From Aquatica leii (lineage: Eukaryota; Arthropoda; Insecta; Coleoptera; Lampyridae), in NCBI GenBank assembly GCA_035610365.1, contig CM069435.1:63361389-63425388 (forward strand): a stretch of 64,000 nucleotides of DNA. Direction: 5' to 3'. This document shows positions 52,441 to 64,000 of this stretch, piece by piece; position 1 is the stretch's first letter; each line of letters begins with the position of its first letter. The notes under the pieces are model-generated. The model made no database searches and had not been told where the DNA came from. It saw nothing but the letters and a program-made list of their open reading frames with translations. A program made the translations under genes and the position numbers.

Positions 52441-55400
52441 CCTAAAATGATTTATTGCAGTTTGTTAGTAACTAAATAATAATAACAATAATATTAAGTA
52501 TGACAAACATATCTTTATAATATACATAACTAAACTTATGTAAAATTACTGGATTAGAACCAGAACACAATTATTACTCGGTCTCAATTTTTGAAAGATG
52601 AAAATGCATCATAAAGGTATTTCTTTTTGTTCAACAATTTTTATTTCATTTTGACTGGAGTTGTTCTAGTTGTATTTCATACTTCTTTCTTTGTATTTAG
52701 TTACGAAAATATATATCGATTTAAATTTTAAAATATGTAAATATTCTTATAAATGTATACTATTTTAAAAATACTGAAGTAACTTTTGTAATATAATCTT
52801 ATATATTACATTTTCAAGTTTAGAATAAATTAATCTACTCGTCATGCAGCTTGCTTTAATTTATTTGCTAATTTCATTGCTTTTTATTATTTTTATTAGT
52901 CATTGAAAATTGACGGAAAACAAAGTAACTGTTAGATTTCTAGCAATCGCATAGAACTGTCATATAATTAGTTATAGTTCACGTGCCACAATAAGTTTCT
53001 TGTGGTTAAGAACCATAAAACGCTGTAATTTATTGTAAATGAAATCTACAATTACTTTTTTTTATATATTTTATGATAAAAAGTACTTAAAATTTTTTAT
53101 TTTAACGCAAATAGAAGAAGATTGACGTCAATTTATTAGCGTGAAAAGTTTTTTATCGTATATTTTTTATTGGATCTAAATGTTGCTTAAAAAGTAAATT
53201 TGAATAAAGTTAAATATTGTGTTTTTTTTAGAGATGAAGAATGTGACCCTTTTTGGGTTATTCGTTTATTTAACGATGTTTGCCATATCTTTATAGCAAT
53301 TACACCAAAGTTTTTCAATGTTTTAATGGTGGTCGTTCTCTCTGTGTTATTATTCGTCACTGACTTCCTTAATGGTGTTATGCAAAAAATTATACGATAA
53401 AAATCTAAATGTTAAAAAACATTTTTAAAGAAATTTTTTACTACTAAAAAGTACTTATGTAACAAAGGAGTGTGGGTGTTTTTTTTTTCAATTAGCATAT
53501 TTATTATAACGTTTATACTTTTACAGCACAAATTTTTGTCTATTGAATGCAAAAAAAAATTTAAAATACGTTTCTTCAGTTTAAGTGCCTTTTTATTTAA
53601 TTCAAAGTACGAATGTATCTGCAGTTTATTTAATTTTAACATTTAACACTTGTTCACGTTCTGAAGTTAGAATAGTTGTAAAATTCATTTTAGTTTATAA
53701 AAAACTTTTGATTTTGGCAGTTATTATTAATAAATTAATGATGCTTTTATAATTCAACAGTAAAACTAGTATTAAATTACAATTTTAAGCAATATTATAG
53801 TTTAATAAGTTTTCAAGGTAGAAGTTTAACAAACCTGTTTCATGGTTCTGGTCAAGGTTTTAAAACTTTGTTTTAAAATTTTGTTTTCATTGATTTATTT
53901 GTTTTTTTAATGTTATTGCTACAATTTAATATACTATATTCGGTTTTTCAATGCATTCTAACCAAAATCATGTAAAACAAAGAGTTAGTAAAGTTTGTAT
54001 ATTTTTTCAATAAAAATTAAATGATTATAACAATATCAGATAAGTTGTATCACTCAACACTTAACTCATTAACGAAAACGAAAGTGCGCCAAAAACTGAA
54101 ATTTTTCGTCGGTAAACGCGCAAATCTACATTTTTCCTCAAGAGTAACAAATTTGTAATGAGGTAATTGTTGTACCACGTCTACTAAGATATAACGTTCG
54201 TCTCTACTCAATCCAAACGTAGAAACTAAGACAATTTCTTCATACATAAATGAATTTCACCACAGCTTTATAATTTTTTTAAATATAATCTTTAAAGCTT
54301 ATTTTTTCAGAAATTATTTTATTATCTTTTATTAACTAGAAAGTGCTTATTTTGATTTTATTATAATTAGCAGTTACGTTTGTTTCCGTTTTTTAATTGT
54401 CATTTTAAAAATGTGATATGCGTTTTTTTATAAATGCTGTACGTATAATTTATTACCAAGTTTATGAGTAACTAATTGAGTGAAAAATACATTAAGATAC
54501 TTTTTTGAAACAATAAGTATAACAATTTAATTGCATTAGAAACTGTAATTTGCATACTTTAGACTAACATTTTTTTAGATATATGTATGTTATAACTGAC
54601 GAATTAGTAAAGAGGTTTTTCATGTTACGTCTACAGAATAATTTCAGTTATTTTCGCACTATTAACTAAAGTTCTACAAACACAATTTTTATTAATTATT
54701 TTGTTAGGATGACTTAAAAAATTTGATAATTTATCAATTACGGTATCAGTCAGTTATTATTTATCTATGTGTTAAACTAGTACATAAAAAATGATAAAAA
54801 ACGGTTATTAAAGGTAATTAAGTCAATTCATAATATGTATATCCTTGAATAAACTATGTGCTCTTGAGAAAATATTGTGTTTGTAGACAGTGATTAAACA
54901 AAAAAGAGATTAACACAAGGTTGTCGTTAAAAAGCTAATATTAGCAATTTGTTGCTCAAACATTTCACACATTGAAATTAATCGTTTAATGATCATAACA
55001 CTCATCACACTGCAGTTAATATTAATGTTACAATAACAATGTTTTCACCTAACATGATCTTGAACGTATAGATGTTTCGTAACATTTTTCTTACACCTCT
55101 TTCTTCTGAGATCAATATTTAAAATGAAAGTAAAAAGATTTACTAATTAGAAATCTTATAAAAAATTGCGCAAATTGATTAATTTCATCTATAACCAACT
55201 TAAACGAGAAAGTTGCAGAAATATTTCAATTATACGCGCAACCTCATTTAAAACGATTTGATAAACGTGGAAGACACAATGTATTAAGTAACTAACCAAA
55301 AAAAAACAACACGCGTGATATTAAAATTTAAGAAGTAGGTACTACTAAATTTTTATTTATAGATTACTACGTAAGTAATTGTAAAAAAACTTGACAAGGA

Positions 55401-55560
55401 TAAAGTAAATTTTCTGTTTAACGTTCTTTGATGTTTGTTATTACTTATTTTGATACCAGTTTAAAACAGTGCCTTAGGTAAAAATTCTAACTCCAACTTT
55501 CACTAACCGACTTTTTAAAAAAAATTCTTCGCCTCAGTATAATCGTTGTGTTTTTTGCAG
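52441..55560. other. AT-rich stretch upstream of the reductase exon
   Basis: No coding similarity. An open 66-codon frame at 53,200-53,400 is hydrophobic and not recognised. Probably an intron or upstream region of the following gene. Confidence 0.4.
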
Positions 55561-55564
55561 AAAG
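55547..55564 (+). promoter_or_regulatory. Splice acceptor and start-codon context of reductase exon
   Basis: TTGTGTTTTTTGCAG ends at 55,560 and AAAG precedes the ATG at 55,565. The start therefore sits at the very beginning of an internal exon, implying at least one upstream 5' non-coding exon. Confidence 0.75.
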
Positions 55565-55792
55565 ATGTTTACCGACCGAACCCCGGATCCAAGTTTAAGA
55601 GGTCAAGGGCCCATTGCTGATTGGTATAAGGGTCAAACCTTATTTATTACTGGAGCCAGTGGGTTTATGGGAAAGGTTTTGTTGGAGAAATTACTTTATC
55701 AATGCACAGGGATTAAATGCATTTACATACTAATTCGTTCCAAGCGTGGTCGATCGCCAACGGAACGTATTGAAGATATGTGGAAGCTTCCG
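55565..55792 (+). CDS. Fatty acyl-CoA reductase, first coding exon
   Basis: Fatty acyl-CoA reductases turn long-chain acyl-CoA into fatty alcohols with NADPH, feeding cuticular wax, hydrocarbon and pheromone pathways, usually at the ER or peroxisome. The exon codes 76 residues: a short lead, PIADWYKGQTLFITGASGFM (residues 16-35) with the Rossmann nucleotide-binding TGASGFMG at 29-36, then KVLLEKLLYQCTGIKCIYIL (37-56), IRSKRGRSPTERIEDMWKLP to the splice site. This is the start of the NAD_binding_4 domain. The family is about 500 residues, so over 80% lies in exons not visible here. The ATG is four bases past an acceptor (CAG at 55,558-55,560) and the exon ends in codon phase 0 before GTAAGC (55,793). 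No stops or shifts. The best host gene in the window; the paralogue is not resolved. Confidence 0.93.
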
Positions 55793-57195
55793 GTAAGCAT
55801 TATTTACATACTAAGTACCCTCAGAGATTATAAGTTATGGAATCGTTTAAAATGCAAAACGGTTTAATCATATATTTTACTCCTTATTTGTTTTTAATGT
55901 GTTAATAAATTAAGTTTTTTTAACTAACATTTTAAACTAATCTGGATTTTTTTTAAATTAATTTGTTGTTATTGTACGTTATTATTTTAGATCAGATATA
56001 GAGTACAGAATAAATTTTTATTAGCGCTGCTATATTTTTAGTCATTTTGTATTTTTTATTGCATTTTCAGTTGCTATCAAAATATATAATTAACATGCGC
56101 TTCTTTTTTTGACAAACTTTTTTAACTGATTTGTTTTATTATTTTGTTAACGAAAATTATTTTCTTGTGTTAGTTAAAAAATAGTTTTTTTTTATATTTT
56201 TTGTTTTTATTATGGTTATTTGTTTATACCAGTCGTGGCTTCTCCATTCGGTTATTTGATCAATGACCCTGCAAAAAATATTAAAATTTGTTTTACTATT
56301 AATTTACAATTGAAAATATGTAACGTTTCATTTTGCTTATTTCAAAAATAGATAAATGGAGTTTAAATATAGATATTTTATTAAACAACAACTCGTTTTT
56401 AATGTTTTAATATTGAAATGATCCTCTTACAGCATTGACCACCAGCTGATACTGGTTCATACAAACACTAAAACATAAATTTAACTACTACATTATGCAA
56501 TAAACTAAGAGTAAAATCGGTGAGTTAAGAAAGCAAACTTATCGAATTCTGCAATGCAATGTGTAATCGGAACGAATTTGAATAAAGGTAATTATAGGCA
56601 CTTAAACAAATGAATCACAATTTGATTTGTTACGTATAGGGTTGTTGTATAACAACGCACATAAAATTTCATCGCTTATAAAATCAGATATTACGAAAAT
56701 ATTAATTCATTGAAGTTAATATTAATATATTGATAAATTTTGATTGTATAATTATTTTCTTGCTATTATACTCTTTTTTTTTACGAAGAGCAGAAGTGAA
56801 TATCCCATTTACACTTTATAGAAAATATTAGTCATTTAGTAGGTAGATTTAAAATCTTTACAAATTAAAATTAGGTTTTAAGTTGGTATTCACAAACTAT
56901 ACGACTCGCAGTTTGTTCTTATAAGAACGTATACCGTATTTAATAACTAGGATGAGCGATTGATGACTGATTTACACTGCTAAAAGTCACCAGATAAATG
57001 ACCAAATAATTTTAGGCGGTAAATTTGAAAGCAGCTGGTATCTATAATGTTAGTAAAGTAATGTACGTATAAAAAGATTCTTTGTGGTAACTATGGTTGA
57101 AATGAAATTGCTATAGCACTGTCAATTGATCATAGTAAAATTTAGAACTTGTTTATTAACGCAAATCATAATGCAATTAACAAAATGACACGAAC
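55793..57195. other. Intron sequence of the reductase gene
   Basis: Begins with the GTAAGC donor. AT-rich; no exon with reductase wording was found from here to the window end, so the next exon probably lies outside. Confidence 0.6.
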
Positions 57196-58170
57196 TTAAG
57201 GATTTACAAGATTGACTTGGTTTTCAAAAGTTTAGCTTGAAATTATGTCAAGTTCAATATTAGCCAGGCCAAGCTTTAACAGGTCAAGCTTTCAGGCTTT
57301 TACCAAGCCTTCAAGTTTTTGAAAACAATTTTATCTTGATGTAAAATTTATGTCCCAAAATAAAGTCTATCGAAGGCAATTTACACAAATCACTTTAGCA
57401 AACAGCGTCAACTGAAGGAATCAAAACAGAAATTAAGCAAGTTGTTGAAATGAGTTCTAAAAAAGCTAAATTTATAATTTATACTTCTTAGATTGCAACG
57501 TTTTTTGTTTATTTAGTTGGTCTTGTTTTCGATACAACCGCAGATAAGCATAATCAAGTACACAAAGTATATTTAGTTAAGTTAGGTCAGTGTAAATGCA
57601 AAGAAATAAAAATTCATATTTGCTGTAATTGTTTTACTAACAATTTAATTTGTAGATGACGTATAATTAAAGAGAATCATAATTAACTCAATACATGATG
57701 ACGATACGGAGCTCAGAGCATGGTTAAAATAAAAAGTTAATCTTCACTTATTTAAATAGACATTCAAACCTCGCATCGTGAATACTCTGTAAGAATATTA
57801 CAAAACGCTCATAGTGTATTTATTATGAAATTAATATTTAGATAATTAAGTAAATATTTGTATTACTCCTACGTACAGACGCGTTGTCCCTTCACTTTAG
57901 TTCAAAGTTATGTAACTTATGCTAGCAGTTGAGTAGTTGTTTATATTGTGTATATTATAGCAGTGAGCTATAGCACGTGCGGGGTACGTATTCCGAGGTC
58001 ATAAACTACTTTTGCGGAAAGAGCAAAGGAAATTTTGAAAAACCTTGAAAGCTTGAAAACCAAGCGAAGCATGTATCCATAAACATAAGCCAAGTCAAGC
58101 TTTTATTTTTTAAAAACTTGACTTTTAAGCCAAGTTTTTACGTTTTAAGCCAAGCTACATGGGTTGGTGA
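57196..58170. repeat. Element with inverted CAAGCTT-word ends
   Basis: The left arm (about 57,210-57,340) is full of CAAGCTT, TCAAGTT and CCAAGCC words, starting GACTTGGTTTTCAAA. The right arm (about 58,030-58,165) has the inverse, GAAAACCAAGC, CAAGTCAAGC and GCCAAGCTACATGG. The spacer of roughly 700 bp is unlike either arm. This fits a foldback-type or MITE family built of short words, inside the reductase intron. Exact ends not fixed. Confidence 0.55.
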
Positions 58171-59396
58171 ATCTCTACACAAATTATAAATTCTGTAAAC
58201 AAATAACGTGTACTATGAACATAAATAAATACAACACTAATCAATCACAAAAAATAAAAAATCATGCATTAAAATGTTAGCTAAAACCTACAAACTACTT
58301 AATGTCTGATTCAAAACTTGAAGTCGTATTATTGTTTCATCTAACTTTTTTCTCCTTTAATGACATATTCTGCACTATTTTTGCAATCAGTGTTAGACCC
58401 ATTAGATAAATGCTTTTGTAAAAAATTTTTGCATCAAACAATTTGAAAGATTTTTATCGGATTTAATTTGCAATCATACGGTGTTAGTCGTAACGCTATT
58501 GCTATTTTATCAATCGGATACAAATTATGTTGTTACCTGTGTTGGCGTATTAACTGTAAAAGCTGAGACCGAGTTATGCTTGGTTTAAATTCAACATTCT
58601 TTGATTGTAACTAATTTTTTATATTATTTTTTTATGCTGATGTAGGAATTTTTCCCACTATTTGACAGTCAACAGTCATTACAATAACAGCTCATTGTGG
58701 CAATTTTGTGAAAATTTCAAAAAACCATGTCTCAAAAACTAAAAATGCATCTTCAACAAAACCTAGTTCAGAACCATCATGCAACATTATTATCGTCTTT
58801 GTTTTCCGGATGTACTCTTCATTTCCGTTGTTAGCCCTTCAACGAATGCTTGTTATTCTTCCGTCAATCCATATTTTTTGTGTTATGTGACCTCGGTTAA
58901 TCAAATTTCATCAAGGTAAATTATATATTTGATTGCAGTTCTGTACTGCTTTATGGTTTTTAAACATTTTCATTTATAGTTAATAATGTGGTTGAGTTTC
59001 ACTAAAATGCTTTTACGCTTTTCTTTTAAACAGTTGTTTTATGTCACCTTTCTTGAAATTCAGTTTCAAAATAGTATATAAAGATAAACGAGGCATTTTT
59101 AGAAAATCTGGTCTGTTTTTTTATTACTAATCTTAATATTTATTTTTTGTTTCTTCCAATTAGCGAATGTTAGAGCCTGAACTATCAGCTAAGCTGCGTG
59201 TTCAACCAGTTAAATCAAATAGATTAACTAGAAAGGAGATATTTAAGACTGATTAATAACATCATATTGACTGGTAATCTCACACCATGGAGGTAATACC
59301 GATCAGTGCTTTTTAAATGATGATTTTCAGAACAATTTTATTTGTAAAAAATAGCAGACAATAGTTAATAAATAAAGTAATATATTGATCAATGTA
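58171..59396. other. No gene recognised, intronic
   Basis: A short frame after TTAG at 59,163, RMLEPELSAKLRVQPVKSNR, looks protein-like but has no family I recognise and ends in stops at about 59,255. Confidence 0.35.
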
Positions 59397-59680
59397 AGAA
59401 TACAAAACAAGAAAAAATTTAAACAGAACTCAGTAACTTAAAAGTAAGATAAAAACAAAGCGGTCACTGAAAGTCTAATTTTTTATACAAATGCTATATT
59501 TGTAAACGTCAGGTGTGTAATAAGATAAAATATATTGCTAACTCAAAAATACAACACAAGAAAAAGTTTAAAAAGTGCTCATAAATTCACAAATAAGGCA
59601 TAACGAAGAAGAATCCGACAATCTTACTTTTCTACACAAATATAAGATTTGTAATCTTCAGGTTTGTCTCAGTCACTACA
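59397..59680. repeat. Diverged tandem duplication, about 152-bp period
   Basis: GAATACAAAACAAGAAAAAA (59,398) and AAATACAACACAAGAAAAAG (59,549) start two units; TACAAATGCTATATTTGTAA and ACACAAATATAAGATTTGTA, then GTCAGGTGTG and TTCAGGTTTG, follow at the same offset. The second unit overlaps the finger-coding end of the Tigger remnant. Confidence 0.6.
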
Positions 59681-60400
59681 TAATTTGTGAACCCAATGAC
59701 CACATTCAAAGTTTCACAAACAAAACATATTTTGCGATGGTTCTCATTTTCCATATCATCTAAATCGTCATCTTGACACAGTATTTTTTCATCTCTCAGC
59801 TTCTTTGTACTTTGTACTAACAGTTTTTTTTTAAGTTTTTCTTAGAATATTTTTTTGACATTGACTTTGGTTTTTTTGCTTTTGTTACTTTTTCTTTCTC
59901 GCATTTTCTTCTAATGGATCCTTAAAAGAACTTGCAGTCAATACCTGTAAACGTTGTTTAGCACAACTATCTGATTTTTATTACTAGTGCTGGTAGAACG
60001 GGCTTGCAATAGCTTGTAAAAAAATATTATAGGTAAGCCAGTATGTAATGGCTGCTTTAACTTTTTGAAAGTTGACGGACCTAGTTCACCAAGGGTAGCC
60101 AAAGGACTTCTACTGAAAGCACTATGTCTTTTTGGAGAAAAAGTTAGACTGATTTCTGAAGGAATTGGAGTTACCATTTGTATATTCTGAGCAAATGGAG
60201 TTTCTTCTCTAAAAATTGATGTGTTTGTATTTGTAAAGCCACAAACAGATATATCAGCGTCATGTACTGTAATCATTATAAGGTCCATATTGTTTTCAAT
60301 GTTGAATGTATCTACTGCCAGAAAATTTTTATTTGTAAATATATTGAGGTTCATAGGATATATTCTAGTTTTTTCAAAACCAGGAGTCATAAGCCTTCAT
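59640..60400 (-). pseudogene. Tigger-type transposase C-terminus with PHD-like finger
   Basis: The minus-strand open frame 60,390-59,938 begins GFEKTRIYPMNLNIFTNKNF and has SEISLTFSPKRHSAFSR and a LGELGPSTFKKLKQPLHTG end. GFxKTGIYPxNPxIFTxxDF is the standard tail of pogo/Tigger-type DDE proteins after the last catalytic residue. Further on (59,750-59,640), with shifts, come LCQDDDLDDMENENHRKICF, FVC and FECGHWVHKLCSD then YICVEK, a worn C-x2-C...C-x-HWVH-x2-C...C finger like the PHD-type ends in some of these proteins. The DDE domain is missing. It is antisense inside the reductase gene. Confidence 0.7.
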
Positions 60401-60480
60401 GTACCAATCACCCTCTCTTTGAAATACAACCTTGAATAGTTACATCCAATGGCTACATTTTGTGTGAACTAAATCTCTAG

Positions 60481-60730
60481 TAATAAAACACTCTTAAAGC
60501 ACATCTTTAACAAAAAAATCTATCCTAACAGCACATAGACATCTTAAATACATCTCAGAGATGTCAAGCCAAGATATTCAAGACATTCTGCAGACATCTC
60601 ATTACGTCTTTACACATCTTTAAGACATATTGAAGACGTAAATTGTTAATAAACTGTACATCTTTAAAACATCTTACTTAGACATTTTTAAGATATCTCC
60701 TCAGAACATGTTTAGGACAAAAAATATTTT
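60481..60730. repeat. GACRTCTTTAAGA-word cluster, left
   Basis: Words such as ACATCTTTAAGACAT, AGACATCTTAAATACATCT and AGACATTTTTAAGATATCT recur at 20-40 bp intervals. The same word type clusters at 62,430-62,600, so the two could be the ends of one element. Confidence 0.55.
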
Positions 60731-61128
60731 GGGTAAAATGCAATAAAACACTAAATATAAAACACTTTTTATTGTACGTCATACTTTTTTTTAATAAGAG
60801 AACTTTTTCTATTGAGGCTCTTTTCACGTAGTTCTCGATCGACATTTCAGTTTCTTAATGTAATTTGCATAACCCAGCTTGTTCAACGTAACCTAAAAAT
60901 TATATGTTTTATTTAATCTAAATTAGAAAATCTGTTAATTTGTATAATACAGTTTTTAATATAGATTGGACGACCATTTTGTTGATTTATATGTCTAAAC
61001 TGTATACAATATTAAAGTACGTTTTAGCTGACATGTAAATCAGAGAAAATAATTTTTCAATTTCAATTTTATATTATTATTTTTATTTTACTTAAAAATT
61101 TGAAATGTTTAGTTTATAAAACATCCAT

Positions 61129-61659
61129 TCAGCTGTACCTGAGAGTATAATCATTTGTTATTATGAGTTTCAGCACCTTTTTGATAAGATCGTAACCGGT
61201 TGATCTTCCTAGTTTGAATAACTCAATAACCTAAAAAAAAGAAAAAACCAAACGTTTAATTGTTTTGAATTTCAAACCTAAGAACAAAATTGTTAGTAGA
61301 AGCAATAGCTAACATGAAATTAACTGTATATGTTAGATTATTTTACTCTTTGAAGTATTCATCTTTTATTTTGATGACATTGAAATATAATTACTATAGG
61401 CGTAAGGGTGAATATCAACTTACAGTATTTTTAAAATCATTTTCGTTATCAAGTATTTTTTATAAATTCTGAAAGTCCTCTTCGTTTATGAGAGAATTTA
61501 TTCCAGGTAGATTAAATAAACTATTAGTAGTATGTTCCTGTTTATTTAGCCTGAATTGCTCAATTAATGTTTTTGTTAAACTTCTTTACCCCTGAGAGAT
61601 CAGTTAACAGTCCTCGTAAAATGTAAGGGTTTGTTGCATAGAGGTTTAGAAGATGATAT
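61129..61659 (-). pseudogene. DUF4806-like protein, two spliced exons, decayed
   Basis: Minus strand. Exon A (61,659-61,424) follows an acceptor-like TTTAATTTCAG and reads LYATNPYILRGLLTDLSGVK then, after a shift, FRLNKQEHTTNSLFNLPGIN and SLINEEDFQNL, a stop, and KILDNENDFKNT up to GTAAGTTG. Exon B (61,230-61,129), after CTTTTTTTTAG, continues VIELFKLGRSTGYDLIKKVL then KLIITNDYTLRYS and stop. The joined wording (P-[LI]-x-x-EEDFxxL...ELxxLGxxxxxDxIKxVLxxLxTNxxxxxYS) resembles DUF4806, a domain of unknown function found mostly in transposon-associated insect proteins. Splice borders are good, but stops and one shift make it a pseudogene. It lies between two word-repeat clusters. Family call is from memory and tentative. 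Confidence 0.45.
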
Positions 61660-62429
61660 CTGAAATTAAACCAAAAAATGTTTTTACTATAGAAATATAC
61701 AATGTCAGAAAACTATACACAAATATACGTTGTTTCAAATATGTATCTACTATTTTGATTCCTTTTCTATTTTATTTTTTAAACTAAAATTGTTTATTAA
61801 AGACAGATTTGAACAATATTTAATTTGCCAAATTTTCACTACCAATATGATAGTTTTATAACTTATTTAATAATGATCATTTTCAATAAAAAAATGTAAC
61901 CTACCATTATTTTTGTTGTTACATTGGTTACAATTCTATAATTCTGGTCCACTCTGCTCCTGTTTGGTGATAGGCATAGAATGAGAATTTGAGCTAAAAA
62001 TATTGTATAAAGAAAAGTGACACAAATTCTTAAATAAAATACATCGTGAATGACACTAATTTATATGCGCAATTGCTTTTATAACTTTTCGTACAAGTGT
62101 GTCTGACACGATCAAAGAAGTTTTAATTCAAATTCTCATTTAAAATTTGGTTGAAAAAGTTAATCTTGTCAGACGGCCTTTAGAAATTAAAAACAGAAGC
62201 AGATTTTAGTAGTATTTAGGTTTCCACGATTTGTATTATAACTTCATTCTGGATAATTCCTGTGTTGTCGTGTTGCCAACCGCAGCAGTGTTTACACTAA
62301 ATTCTAAAGATTCCCGTAGTGCATACTAAAAACACTTAAGTTTCTTTCTTGTCATACGTTAAAATAATATAATACCAAAGGCTACAACATACTTTTTGAT
62401 ACAACTCTGACATTTATAAAAAAACTTTG
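61660..62429. other. No further gene resolved
   Basis: A possible additional minus-strand exon (about 61,998-61,917: acceptor TTTTTAG, donor GTAGGT, wording LSPNRSRVDQNYRIVTNVTT) would precede the DUF4806-like exons. Nothing else seen. Confidence 0.25.
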
Positions 62430-62600
62430 AAGAATCTTAAAACAAATGTCTTCAAACCGTCTTGAGTCAGACGTCTTTAAGATGCCTTACAGTAGATATC
62501 GTTAAAACGTCTTTTTTACAGTCACAAACGTTTAAACATGAAACAAGCATAAAACAGACGTCTTTAAGACGTTGTGAAGCACGCTCTTAAATGACTTCTT
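62430..62600. repeat. GACRTCTTTAAGA-word cluster, right
   Basis: AGACGTCTTTAAGATG (about 62,469), AAAACGTCTTTTT and AGACGTCTTTAAGACGTT (about 62,557) match the word type at 60.5-60.7 kb. GACGTCTTTAAGACGT is nearly palindromic. Confidence 0.55.
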
Positions 62601-64000
62601 TATTTTTATACCCTGTAAACGGATCATTCACTTGCGCTTCTTCTAATTAAAAAATATAGTATAGTATCAGTTCAATATTATAGTGGAGCCGATTTCCACA
62701 AATGCGAATACCGACAAAAAACTCCAGACGTGTAATATATATGTAATGCTACTAACAATAGTAATAGCACTAACCTTTATAAAAGCTTCTTAACAACAAT
62801 ATTTAATTGTCAGTCTTTTACAGAATGCATGACTGAGTGCGTTATGTCTTACATCGACGCGAGGCTATTACAGTTTTACTTTATTTTCTCATTTTCTGTA
62901 CCGGGACAGATTTTTGAACTCGCTTTAAAATCTGTTTTTTGCATTGTATCTGTAGCCTGTAACTAATAATAAACTAGCTCTATCTAAAGAGCTTTTCTGG
63001 GTATTTAATCTTGCGTGTAAGTTTCTTTTCAGATATACTTTGTTATTTTTTGACCAGAATTATTTTTTTAAATTAATTTTTCTTTCTATGACTATATGCA
63101 GTGATCTCAACTAAAATTTTATTTGCCTTTTATAATTTTTTGTTTAAATTTTTTACATTTGTTGATGAAATTGTTGTTTATAAGTTCATAAATTATGTCT
63201 ATTTTTTGTATAATAAAAATTAAGAGTGTCAAAATACATACACTTTCACCTTTGTATATATAGCATATACATAAACTGATTAAAACCGGTTCGTTTAAAA
63301 ACGACAAAGGAAAAGTTAGTGTAATGCCGATAAACACTGCAATCACAGAACTTGAATCAGCGGAATTTGTAAATATAAAATATGTAGGCCATATAAGTAG
63401 GTTTTTATGTAAACAAATTAAGGGTTTGTTGCATCACAGATGTATCGTAACGAAATGGAGACCGTTTGATCGTTGATTCCGTAAACTTTTAAATACCGCG
63501 TACAGCAAAGTCATATTATACTAGAAAATTGCAATGAAGCAATCGTTTAATTTAAATAACGCAGTTTACGCATTTTAATTTTCATTCAACTAGTTTTTTT
63601 CTAGTATTGAAGGTTGTTTCTGCAAAATATATGAATTATTTTAATGCGTATGTATTTGTTGTCTTTTACGGTACAGGTCATGCAAGTTTAAATGTTTTCA
63701 AAAATAAATTATTAATGTTTTAAACACATCATTGAGAAAGTTTTTTTACTGTTTTTAATGTAATAAATTATTGATAAGTAATTATTGATACATCCTTTAG
63801 GTAGTATTTTCTCATTAGCTTTGATTTAATATATACTTACCTGCCGTTTTTGTGGTTTAGAGAAAAGTAATAAAACTATTAATTTTTGATTAATTATGTA
63901 ATTAAGATTTAATTCTAATGATTTCCTAATATGCAACACACAAACTCGGTCCTTTCACTTAAGATTTCATGAAGGAACTAACAGAGTTACATCACTTTTC
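62601..64000. other. AT-rich stretch, nothing recognised
   Basis: No coding similarity or element ends. Probably still within the reductase intron. Confidence 0.4.

Noticed and set aside
53200..53400. 66-codon frame as a membrane protein gene
   Set aside because: Hydrophobic but AT-driven, no family wording, no splice or promoter context.
59160..59255. RMLEPELSAKLRVQPVKSNR as the second exon of the reductase
   Set aside because: The expected continuation after MWKLP is a helix with LF..L and a later GD motif; this does not match, and a stop follows.
1..64000. CRISPR arrays, operons or bacterial genes
   Set aside because: No regularly spaced identical repeats, and the splice sites, LINE content and composition are those of an animal genome.

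Overview
This is a very AT-rich eukaryotic window with long non-coding stretches, spliceosomal splice sites and a dense layer of decayed transposons. The mix of Penelope-like, Jockey-type, LOA/R1-type, BEL/Pao, mariner/Tc1, pogo/Tigger, piggyBac, hAT and KRBA2-like remnants, plus an insect-style fatty acyl-CoA reductase exon, points to an insect, most likely a beetle. No family could be searched, so species and subfamily names are inference.

Layout. 0-9 kb: mariner remnant, a tRNA-like block, a Penelope leader fragment, a well-formed hammerhead ribozyme inside a 15-bp inverted repeat (4.05-4.17 kb), then a 3-kb Jockey-type LINE split by a 341-bp insertion. 9-16.7 kb: Penelope end (minus strand), hAT C-terminus, an isolated proline-rich ORF, a mariner-like remnant, and a BEL/Pao gag broken by a pogo-type element. 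18-20.4 kb: the longest Penelope-like element (RT plus GIY-YIG), directly followed by a Tc1-like C-terminus. 21.6-22.3 kb: a TTAA-flanked element. 25.1-29.4 kb: a LOA/R1-type LINE with RNase H. 29.8-31.8 kb: mariner, inverted Penelope, RTE-like RT and a MITE. 34.8-37.0 kb: an A-rich LINE. 37.1-41.0 kb: two pogo-superfamily remnants, long hairpins and a KRBA2-like element with terminal inverted repeats. 45-52.4 kb: a pogo element interrupted by a LINE, then piggyBac interrupted by Penelope, itself interrupted by a hAT-like MITE, then another mariner-like piece and another pogo copy. 55.56 kb: first coding exon of a fatty acyl-CoA reductase. 57-62.6 kb: inverted-word repeats, a Tigger C-terminus and a DUF4806-like spliced pseudogene between GACGTC-word repeats.

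Only one host protein-coding exon is convincing: the fatty acyl-CoA reductase exon at 55,561-55,792, with intact reading frame and good splice sites. A GC-richer stretch ending in a good donor at 42,018 could be its 5' non-coding exon. Almost everything else recognisable is mobile DNA carrying stops and frameshifts. The most interesting signals are the hammerhead-type ribozyme motifs: one close to ideal at 4,089-4,132, weaker ones at the ends of three Penelope copies, and one of those split by a hAT-like insertion.
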